This document shows, in pieces, positions 6,675-12,082 of a DNA stretch of 12,082 bases. Each line of letters starts with the position of its first letter. Positions within the stretch are counted from its first letter, which is position 1. The position numbers and the translations under genes are program-made. This DNA comes from Bacillota bacterium (GTDB lineage Bacteria; Bacillota; Dethiobacteria; Dethiobacterales; Dethiobacteraceae). The notes below the pieces were generated by a model. It was not told the origin of the DNA. It did no database searches and saw only the letters and a program-made list of their open reading frames with translations. The stretch spans positions 1 to 12,082 of the forward strand of contig JAAZJT010000047.1 in NCBI GenBank assembly GCA_012800215.1, written 5' to 3'.

Positions 6675-8570
6675 ATGATATATGAAGCAGGTGAATATGA
6701 AATTATTGTGATAGGTGCCGGGCATGCCGGATGTGAGGCAGCTTTGGCTGCAGCACGTCTAGGTTGTAAAACACTGCTCTTAACCATCAATGTTGATGCG
6801 GTTGCTTTAATGCCATGTAATCCTGCCATTGGTGGACCGGCCAAGGGCCACTTAGTGCGTGAAATTGATGCCCTTGGCGGGCAGATGGCCAAAACCATTG
6901 ACCAGACAAGAATTCAGATCCGTATGCTAAATACGGCTAAAGGCCCTGCCGTACATGCTTTGCGGGCGCAGGCAGATAAAAAGATGTATCAAGCGTATAT
7001 GCGCAATATACTGGAAAACACACCTAATTTAGATTTACAGCAGGCAATGGTGGAAAAAGTCGAGGTAGCAGGCGGTAAAGTTAAAGGGGTCATTACTCAG
7101 ACGGGCGCATATTACCGGGCAGCAGCAGTGGTGGTAACTACAGGAACTTACCTAAGGGGTCGGATTATTATTGGTTCCCTTAATTACCAGGCAGGTCCCA
7201 ATGGACAATTGGCCAGCACAGGTTTATCAGCGTCTTTAAAAGAAATAGGCTTACATTTGCAGCGATTTAAAACCGGTACACCGGCCCGCGTTCACAGAGA
7301 CACAATTGATTTTAGCAAGACCATTATGCAGCCTGGTGATAAAGAGAATTATACTTTTTCTTTTGATGGTGAACCTCTAAAAACGGAACAAGTTCCCTGC
7401 TGGCTAACACATACAACTGAAGAAACGCATCGTATTATTAGAAATAATCTGCACCGTTCACCACTTTTCTCCGGCAATATAGAAGGTGTGGGTCCGCGCT
7501 ACTGCCCTTCCATTGAAGATAAAGTAGTGCGTTTTAGCGATCGCCCCTCCCACCAGGTATTTCTGGAACCTGAAGGGTTTAATAATGCAGAATATTATGT
7601 ACAGGGCATGTCCAGTAGTTTGCCTGAAGATGTACAAATCGCCATGCTGCGTACCATTCCCGGTTTGGAACAAGTAAAAATTATTCGGACAGGCTATGCC
7701 ATTGAATATGATTGTTTAGATCCGCTGCAGTTAAAAAGTACGCTGGAAACTAAAGTAGTAGATGGTTTATTTTGTGCAGGCCAGATTAACGGTTCTTCCG
7801 GTTATGAGGAAGCAGCTGCGCAAGGGCTGATAGCCGGGATTAACGCAGTTAACTTTCTCCGCAACCAGCCACCCCTCATTATAGACCGTTCCATGGCTTA
7901 TATTGGTGTGCTGATAGATGATTTAGTAACTAAAGGTACGAACGAGCCTTATCGTATGATGACATCACGTGCTGAATACCGCCTCCTCTTACGTCAGGAT
8001 AATGCGGATGCGCGTTTGATGCCGTTGGGTTATGAAATTGGCTTAATTAGTGAAAATCGTTTTCAAAACTTTCTTAGTCAGCAAAATGAAGTGGCAAAAG
8101 AAAGAAAGCGTTTAGAAGCGCTAACCGTAGCACCTGACGACAGGGTAAACGATTTTTTAGTTGCGCTGGGCAGCACCCCCCTTACCGCTGCAGTAAGTGC
8201 AAATCAGCTATTAAAGCGGCCCGAGTTTACTTATGAACATCTTTTACAGTTGTTAGGTGAAAAGAGCAGCCTTTCCCCCACTGTTGCCCAGCAGGTAGAA
8301 ATTCAAATTAAATATGAAGGCTATATTAATAAACAGCAGCAGCAAATAAATAAATACAAAAAAATGGAAAACAAACTTTTACCGGCAGGACTAAACTATC
8401 TGGAATTAAAGGGTATTTCCCGGGAAGCAGCTGAAAAACTTAATCAAATTAAACCTCGTTCCCTTGGTCAGGCCAGCCGAATTTCCGGTGTTTCGCCTGC
8501 TGATATAGCTGTACTGCTTGTATATTTAGAGCAAAGAAATAAACAGGGGGAAAACGGTAATGTGGGATGA
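6675..8570 (+). CDS. mnmG: tRNA uridine 5-carboxymethylaminomethyl modification enzyme MnmG
   Basis: FAD- and NADH-dependent partner of MnmE in modifying tRNA wobble uridine 34. The 631 residues match the usual long form. Visible motifs: FAD-binding GAGHAG (14-19); MPCNPAIGGPAKG (46-58) with Cys48; GPRYCPSIEDKVVRF (273-287) with the conserved Cys277; EGFNNAEYYVQGM (300-312); SRAEYRLLLRQDNAD (431-445); and the C-terminal SGVSPADI (604-611) that contacts MnmE. ATG 6675 is preferred to an in-frame GTG at 6666 because GGGGTGG (6663-6669) is then a properly spaced ribosome site. The last 11 bases overlap rsmG. Codons 581-584 contain a Noc-site-like palindrome, described separately. Confidence 0.97.
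   Translation: MIYEAGEYEIIVIGAGHAGCEAALAAARLGCKTLLLTINVDAVALMPCNPAIGGPAKGHLVREIDALGGQMAKTIDQTRIQIRMLNTAKGPAVHALRAQADKKMYQAYMRNILENTPNLDLQQAMVEKVEVAGGKVKGVITQTGAYYRAAAVVVTTGTYLRGRIIIGSLNYQAGPNGQLASTGLSASLKEIGLHLQRFKTGTPARVHRDTIDFSKTIMQPGDKENYTFSFDGEPLKTEQVPCWLTHTTEETHRIIRNNLHRSPLFSGNIEGVGPRYCPSIEDKVVRFSDRPSHQVFLEPEGFNNAEYYVQGMSSSLPEDVQIAMLRTIPGLEQVKIIRTGYAIEYDCLDPLQLKSTLETKVVDGLFCAGQINGSSGYEEAAAQGLIAGINAVNFLRNQPPLIIDRSMAYIGVLIDDLVTKGTNEPYRMMTSRAEYRLLLRQDNADARLMPLGYEIGLISENRFQNFLSQQNEVAKERKRLEALTVAPDDRVNDFLVALGSTPLTAAVSANQLLKRPEFTYEHLLQLLGEKSSLSPTVAQQVEIQIKYEGYINKQQQQINKYKKMENKLLPAGLNYLELKGISREAAEKLNQIKPRSLGQASRISGVSPADIAVLLVYLEQRNKQGENGNVG
8415..8428. promoter_or_regulatory. candidate Noc-binding site inside mnmG
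   Basis: ATTTCCCGGGAAGC matches the B. subtilis Noc-binding consensus ATTTCCCGGGAAAT at 12 of 14 positions, the first 12 being contiguous. It lies in mnmG codons for Ile-Ser-Arg-Glu, about 1 kb before a Noc-type gene. It could be coding coincidence, but a 12-base contiguous match is not expected often in 12 kb. Confidence 0.35.
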
Positions 8571-9276
8571 ATTGCTGCACTTAACTGCTCAATACGGGAT
8601 AAATTTGTCAGCAGATACGCCTCTTCTTTACAGGCAGTATTATCACTATTTAATAGAAATAAATAAAAAAATCAACTTAACAAGTATCACAGCGCCTCAG
8701 GAAGTATTAATTAAGCATTTCTTGGATTCACTAATGATCCTAACTCAATTTCCTCTGCAAAAAGAAAAAGTGCTCGATGTGGGCAGCGGTGCCGGTTTGC
8801 CGGGGGTGCCGTTAAAAATTGCTCTCCCCGAGCTTTCTCTGACACTTTTGGATTCTTTGCAAAAAAGGATTAATTTTTTACAACAATTGACTGAGCATTT
8901 AGAGCTGACGCAAGTAAAATGTCTTCATGGACGGGCTGAGGATTTGGCGCGTAAACAAATATGGCGGGAAAGTTTTGATTTTGTACTGGCCAGAGCTGTG
9001 GCACGCCTCAATGTTTTGACAGAACTATGCCTGCCATTTGTGCGGGTAGGAGGTTTTTTTGTGGCCTATAAGGGACCTGAAGGAGAAAATGAATTACAAG
9101 AAGCCGAGTATGCTATAAGTGAATTGGGCGGAAAAACAGACGTAGTCTGGCATTATGAATTGCCCCGCCAAATGGGAGCCAGAACACTGATTGCCATCAA
9201 AAAAGTTAAGCCTACTTCTGCCAGGTTTCCGCGTAAGGCCGGTCTTCCGGCTAAAAGACCTTTAACCAGGGTTTAA
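8560..9276 (+). CDS. rsmG: 16S rRNA (guanine-527 N7) methyltransferase RsmG
   Basis: Uses S-adenosylmethionine to methylate G527 of 16S rRNA in the small subunit. The 238 residues are typical of the Firmicute form. Motifs: INLTSIT (38-44), the SAM loop VLDVGSGAGLPGVPLKI (71-87), DSLQKR (98-103), the RAVARL segment (145-150), and the family tail FPRKAGLPAKRPL (223-235). The ATG at 8560 lies inside the end of mnmG (11-base overlap) with AGGGGG (8545-8550) 9 bases upstream, so translation should be coupled. It closes the mnmE-mnmG-rsmG unit. In other bacteria loss of this gene gives low-level streptomycin resistance; nothing suggests loss here. Confidence 0.97.
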   Translation: MWDELLHLTAQYGINLSADTPLLYRQYYHYLIEINKKINLTSITAPQEVLIKHFLDSLMILTQFPLQKEKVLDVGSGAGLPGVPLKIALPELSLTLLDSLQKRINFLQQLTEHLELTQVKCLHGRAEDLARKQIWRESFDFVLARAVARLNVLTELCLPFVRVGGFFVAYKGPEGENELQEAEYAISELGGKTDVVWHYELPRQMGARTLIAIKKVKPTSARFPRKAGLPAKRPLTRV

Positions 9277-9454
9277 TTTAACTTCCCTCCCTCCGATACT
9301 TAAGCTCTTATCAACTGCAATATTTGCAGAAATATATTTAGCTGTAAAGCATATTACTGTAATATCCTGCTGGCTTTAAAAATGGCTGGCAGGATATTCC
9401 TTTTATGTGTCGAATATTTTAGCCATAATTATGTGAAAAAGGGGAGGGAGCTAA
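9277..9454 (+). promoter_or_regulatory. rsmG-noc intergenic region, structured leader of noc
   Basis: These 178 non-coding bases hold several symmetrical elements: CTGCAA-TAT-TTGCAG (9315-9329), AAATATATTT (9330-9339), ATATTAC-T-GTAATAT (9351-9365) and the terminator-like hairpin at 9361-9404, which shares five bases with the previous palindrome. A pyrimidine tract TTCCCTCCCT (9283-9292) can pair over ten positions, two of them G-U, with GGGGAGGGAG (9441-9450), the noc ribosome site. No good -35/-10 pair was found; CATAAT at 9424-9429 is a possible -10 with a poor -35. A regulatory role is inferred. Confidence 0.45.
9361..9404 (+). terminator. probable intrinsic terminator after rsmG
   Basis: AATATCCTGC (9361-9370) pairs perfectly with GCAGGATATT (9389-9398). 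The inner bases can extend the stem with G-U and G-C pairs around an A/T-rich loop. The tail is CCTTTT, so the U-run is short and release may be incomplete. It lies 84 bases after rsmG and 50 before noc, and probably ends the Mnm/RsmG transcript or attenuates read-through into noc. Confidence 0.65.
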
Positions 9455-10384
9455 GTGGGGGAAGATTGGAGAAAGTTGATGAATATTGAGGAAATGGATT
9501 ATGAGCAAGTAGAATTACAGCAAATAGCCATAAAAAATATTCGACCCAATCCTTTTCAGCCGCGCCGTAATTTTGAATCTGAAAAAATAGAGGAACTAAT
9601 GCAATCAGTTAAAACATATGGTTTGTTACAGCCCATAATTGTTCGGCGGGTGGGCAGTTTTTTTGAGTTGGTAGCCGGGGAAAGGCGAGTTCGAGCCTGT
9701 CAAAAATTGGGTTGGACTCACATCACTGCCATTGTAAAAGATTTATCCGAAAATGCCATGGCAACTGTTGCTCTTATTGAAAATCTTCAGCGTGAAAACC
9801 TAACTTTCCTTGAGGAGGCAATGGCTTATGAAAAGCTTCTGCAGGAGTTTAATTTGACGCAGGAGGTTTTGGCTCAGCGCTTAGGCAAAAGCCAGTCAAC
9901 AATTGCTAATAAACTGCGTTTGTTGAAGCTGCCGGAACGAGTTAAAGAGAAATTAATTAGTGAGGAATTAACTGAACGGCATGCCAGAGCTTTATTAAAA
10001 TTACCGGATGAAAAAGCACAGATAAAAATATTACAGGAAGTATGCAATTTAGGATATAATGTTAAGCAGACTGAGCGTCGGGTTGAAGATTATTTACATA
10101 AAATATCGCCTGTCAAGGAACGTAAAAAAGTAATAGTACGCGATCTGCGTATTTTTTTGAATACTATCCGGCAGGCAGTTTCTCTGTTAGAATCGGGAGG
10201 ACTTCCTGCAAAATTAAAGGAAAAGGACCAGGGTGATTATTTGGAAATCACTATTCGCGTACCTAAGGGCAAGCGCAGCCAGACTAAAACAATCAGAGAA
10301 GAGGAAGAAAAACATATTTCCCAGGCAATTACCCCTAAGTTTGCCAGATTAAAACAACAAAACACCCTAGCTAGTAACAAATAG
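9455..10384 (+). CDS. noc: nucleoid occlusion protein Noc (ParB paralogue)
   Basis: ParB-family DNA-binding CTPase; Noc blocks division over the nucleoid. The 309 residues show the CTP-binding ParB domain with FQPRRNF (34-40), GERR (75-78) and ENLQR (109-113), a helix-turn-helix (about 134-160) and a C-terminal dimer domain. The four positions that separate Noc from ParB are Gln136, Lys153, Lys158 and Arg175, the QKKR set of Noc; parB downstream has Thr and Gly at the second and fourth. The start is GTG 9455, with GGAGG (9443-9447) 7 bases upstream. ATG 9479 has its own GGAG (9468-9471) and would remove eight residues. The N-terminus (MGEDWRKLMNIEEM) does not clearly resemble the basic membrane-binding helix of B. 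subtilis Noc, so membrane attachment is uncertain. Confidence 0.88.
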   Translation: MGEDWRKLMNIEEMDYEQVELQQIAIKNIRPNPFQPRRNFESEKIEELMQSVKTYGLLQPIIVRRVGSFFELVAGERRVRACQKLGWTHITAIVKDLSENAMATVALIENLQRENLTFLEEAMAYEKLLQEFNLTQEVLAQRLGKSQSTIANKLRLLKLPERVKEKLISEELTERHARALLKLPDEKAQIKILQEVCNLGYNVKQTERRVEDYLHKISPVKERKKVIVRDLRIFLNTIRQAVSLLESGGLPAKLKEKDQGDYLEITIRVPKGKRSQTKTIREEEEKHISQAITPKFARLKQQNTLASNK

Positions 10385-10394
10385 CGTCATTTTT

Positions 10395-10440
10395 CTGCAG
10401 GAAAAGTTCACTAATAAGAGAAATAGTTAGTGTACTGCAG
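10395..10440. repeat. nested inverted repeats between noc and parA
   Basis: CTGCAG occurs at 10395-10400 and 10435-10440. Between them CACTAA (10409-10414) and TTAGTG (10427-10432) form an inverted repeat around a 12-base loop. The element ends 16 bases before the parA ATG and could be an operator or mRNA hairpin. There is no U-run, so it is not a terminator, and no clear promoter was found. Function is unknown. Confidence 0.35.
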
Positions 10441-10456
10441 AGAGAGAGGTGGAAAA

Positions 10457-11233
10457 ATGGCGCGAATTATAGCTGTGGCCAATCAAAAGGGTGGTGTGGG
10501 AAAGACTACCACATCTGTGAACCTAAGTGCATGTTTAGCATCTGAGGGAAAAAAAGTTTTACTAGTAGATATTGATCCTCAAGGTAATGCAACAAGTGGT
10601 TTTGGTATTGAAAAACGACAAGTAAAATTCAGTATATATGATGCTTTAATTAATGAATTGTCTTTGCGTAAAATCATTCAAAAAAATGTTATGCCAAATT
10701 TGGACTTGGTGCCGGCAACTATACAGTTGGCCGGAGCCGAAATAGAGCTGGTATCAATAATGTCGCGTGAAGTAAGGTTGCGTAACGTTTTAGCTGAAAT
10801 AAAAGAAGAATATGGGTACATCTTAATTGATTGTCCTCCTTCTTTGGGTCTGCTCACCATTAATGCCTTATCAGCTGCTGACTCAGTATTGGTGCCAATA
10901 CAGTGTGAGTATTATGCCCTTGAAGGACTTAGCCAGCTAACAAATACAGTAAAACTCGTAAAAAAACATCTTAATTCTAATCTGGACTATGAAGGTGTTT
11001 TACTTACAATGTATGATGCACGGACAAATTTGGCTGTGCAAGTTGCCGATGAAGTTCGCAAGTTTTTTAGCAGTAAAGTATTTAAAGCAGTTATTCCCCG
11101 CAACGTAAGATTAAGTGAAGCTCCCAGTTATGGAATGCCCATTATAACTTATGATGAAAAGTCAAAGGGGGCGGAAGCATACTTAGAATTGGCGAAGGAA
11201 GTGATTGCCAATGAGCAAAAAAAGATTAGGTAA
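10457..11233 (+). CDS. parA: chromosome-partitioning ATPase ParA (Soj)
   Basis: ATPase that dimerises on ATP, coats the nucleoid and is released by ParB, moving origins apart; in B. subtilis Soj also controls DnaA. The 258 residues contain the deviant Walker A KGGVGKTT (11-18; signature Lys11, catalytic Lys16), the A' motif DIDPQGN (38-44) with Asp40, the Walker B/switch region LIDCPPSLG (123-131), and DNA-contact arginines equivalent to Soj Arg189 and Arg218, both at the same numbers here. ATG 10457 is chosen over an in-frame GTG at 10430 because GAGGTGG (10446-10452) lies immediately upstream. The end overlaps parB by 23 bases, so the pair is likely co-translated. It has no N-terminal DNA-binding domain, as in chromosomal rather than plasmid P1-type ParA. 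Confidence 0.97.
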   Translation: MARIIAVANQKGGVGKTTTSVNLSACLASEGKKVLLVDIDPQGNATSGFGIEKRQVKFSIYDALINELSLRKIIQKNVMPNLDLVPATIQLAGAEIELVSIMSREVRLRNVLAEIKEEYGYILIDCPPSLGLLTINALSAADSVLVPIQCEYYALEGLSQLTNTVKLVKKHLNSNLDYEGVLLTMYDARTNLAVQVADEVRKFFSSKVFKAVIPRNVRLSEAPSYGMPIITYDEKSKGAEAYLELAKEVIANEQKKIR

Positions 11234-12065
11234 AGGCTTACAAGCTTTAATTCCGGAAATTGAGGACGCACCGCTTGATGATGCTATTGAAATGGAGACA
11301 AAAGAAATTCAAATCAACCCTAATCAGCCACGGAAAACATTTGACGCCGAGAAGTTGGCTGAATTGGCTCGTTCTATTGAAAAGCACGGTATTTTGCAGC
11401 CATTAATTGTGAGAGCAAATGGGGCAGAATATGAGCTGGTGGCGGGCGAAAGGCGCCTTAGGGCGGCTAAACTTGCAGGTTTAGAAAAGGTTCCTGTGGT
11501 AATTAAGCCTTTGTCGGATCGTGAAATGATGGAAATAGCATTAATAGAAAACTTACAAAGGGAAGATTTGAATCCTTTGGAAGAGGCTGAAGCATATAAA
11601 AATTTAATGGATGAGTTTGGCTACACACAAGCACAGCTGGCTGACCGGATAGGTAAAAGTCGCTCGGCCATAGCTAATACACTTAGGTTGGTGAGTTTAC
11701 ATCCCGATGTTCGCCGTGAAGTTAGTCTCGGGCGTTTAAGTGAAGGACATGCTAGGGCAATTTTGTCACTGCCGTTGGAAAAGCAGCCGGAGGCAGCCCG
11801 TAAGGCCATTGAATTAGGTCTTTCTGTTCGGGAAACAGAACGCTTGGCGGGCCAAGCGCAAAAGAAAAGCGGGCAGAGACAAAAAAAAGGCAATCTCTCC
11901 CGTGACAGTTATATAGTTGCCTTGGAAGGAAAACTGCGAGATGTTTGCGGTGCACCAGTGAAGATAAAAATAAATTCCAAAGGCGGCGGAAGAATTGAAT
12001 TTCAATTTTTTGACCAAGCAGAATTAGAAAGCTTGTGTGATTCGTTGTTTCGCAACAGTATATAA
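11211..12065 (+). CDS. parB: chromosome-partitioning protein ParB (Spo0J)
   Basis: CTP-dependent clamp that loads at parS, spreads along DNA, recruits SMC and stimulates ParA. The 284 residues begin with the ParA-activating motif LGKGLQALI (6-14), followed by NPNQPRKTF (36-44), GERR (79-82) and ENLQR (113-117) of the CTP site, and a helix-turn-helix (about 138-165) with IANTLRL and SEGHARAI. At the specificity positions it has Gln140, Thr157, Ser162 and Gly179; Thr and Gly are the parS-type residues. A dimerisation domain ends the protein. ATG 11211 is chosen over an in-frame TTG at 11205: AAGGAAGTGAT (11195-11205) matches the anti-Shine-Dalgarno complement at 10 of 11 positions. It overlaps parA by 23 bases, and a perfect parS follows almost at once. 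Confidence 0.97.
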   Translation: MSKKRLGKGLQALIPEIEDAPLDDAIEMETKEIQINPNQPRKTFDAEKLAELARSIEKHGILQPLIVRANGAEYELVAGERRLRAAKLAGLEKVPVVIKPLSDREMMEIALIENLQREDLNPLEEAEAYKNLMDEFGYTQAQLADRIGKSRSAIANTLRLVSLHPDVRREVSLGRLSEGHARAILSLPLEKQPEAARKAIELGLSVRETERLAGQAQKKSGQRQKKGNLSRDSYIVALEGKLRDVCGAPVKIKINSKGGGRIEFQFFDQAELESLCDSLFRNSI

Positions 12066-12066
12066 T

Positions 12067-12082
12067 TGTTTCACGTGAAACA
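12067..12082. promoter_or_regulatory. parS: parS centromere site
   Basis: TGTTTCACGTGAAACA is a perfect 16-bp palindrome identical to the B. subtilis parS consensus. It begins two bases after the last base of the parB stop codon and ends exactly at the window edge. It should be the loading site for the ParB encoded beside it. No second exact copy was seen in the window. Confidence 0.96.

Noticed and set aside
9241..9260. GGTCTT/AAGACC hairpin as the rsmG terminator
   Set aside because: Only six pairs, inside the coding end of rsmG, followed by only TTT; the 9361-9404 hairpin is better.
1..12082. Search for a foreign island, insertion sequence, CRISPR array, toxin-antitoxin or defence genes
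   Set aside because: Every coding stretch is accounted for by conserved origin-region genes with short gaps; no terminal repeats, transposase or spaced repeat arrays were seen.

Overview
The window is the replication-origin neighbourhood of a low-GC, Gram-positive (Firmicutes) chromosome, most likely a sporulation-lineage member of the class Clostridia. The reasons are the gene order (dnaN-dnaA | rpmH-rnpA-yidD-yidC-jag | mnmE-mnmG-rsmG | noc-parA-parB), the AGGAGG-type ribosome sites, perfect TTATCCACA DnaA boxes on both sides of dnaA, a consensus sigma-A promoter, and a parS site of the Bacillus type. The genus cannot be named from this sequence alone.

Layout. Positions 1-2670 read leftward: a beta-clamp gene (dnaN) that runs off the left edge, a 254-base origin spacer, then dnaA. 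Positions 2671-3169 are the divergent origin/promoter region: five perfect DnaA boxes, a very AT-rich block with tandem 13-mers, and the rpmH promoter. From 3170 everything reads rightward. First comes rpmH-rnpA-yidD-yidC-jag (ribosomal protein L34, RNase P protein, membrane-protein insertion, RNA-binding KhpB/Jag), closed by a strong intrinsic terminator at 5216-5241. Next is mnmE-mnmG-rsmG (tRNA wobble-uridine modification and 16S rRNA methylation), followed by a structured leader with a terminator-like hairpin at 9361-9404. Last is noc-parA-parB, with a perfect 16-bp parS starting two bases after the parB stop codon, at the right edge of the window.

How the genes work together. DnaA and the flanking boxes start replication, and DnaN is the clamp. 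ParA, ParB and parS organise and separate the new origins. The Noc-like ParB paralogue carries the residue set associated with Noc-type DNA specificity and would be expected to tie division-site choice to the nucleoid. The L34, RNase P, YidD, YidC and Jag cluster and the Mnm/RsmG cluster are housekeeping genes that usually travel with this origin.

No foreign island, insertion sequence, CRISPR array, tRNA or rRNA was seen, and every gene is intact apart from the edge-truncated dnaN. I found no undescribed gene system. The points worth a second look are regulatory or architectural: a candidate DnaA-trio unwinding element beside dnaN, tandem AT-rich 13-mers upstream of dnaA, a Noc-site-like palindrome inside mnmG, and a noc leader in which a pyrimidine tract could pair with the noc ribosome-binding site.
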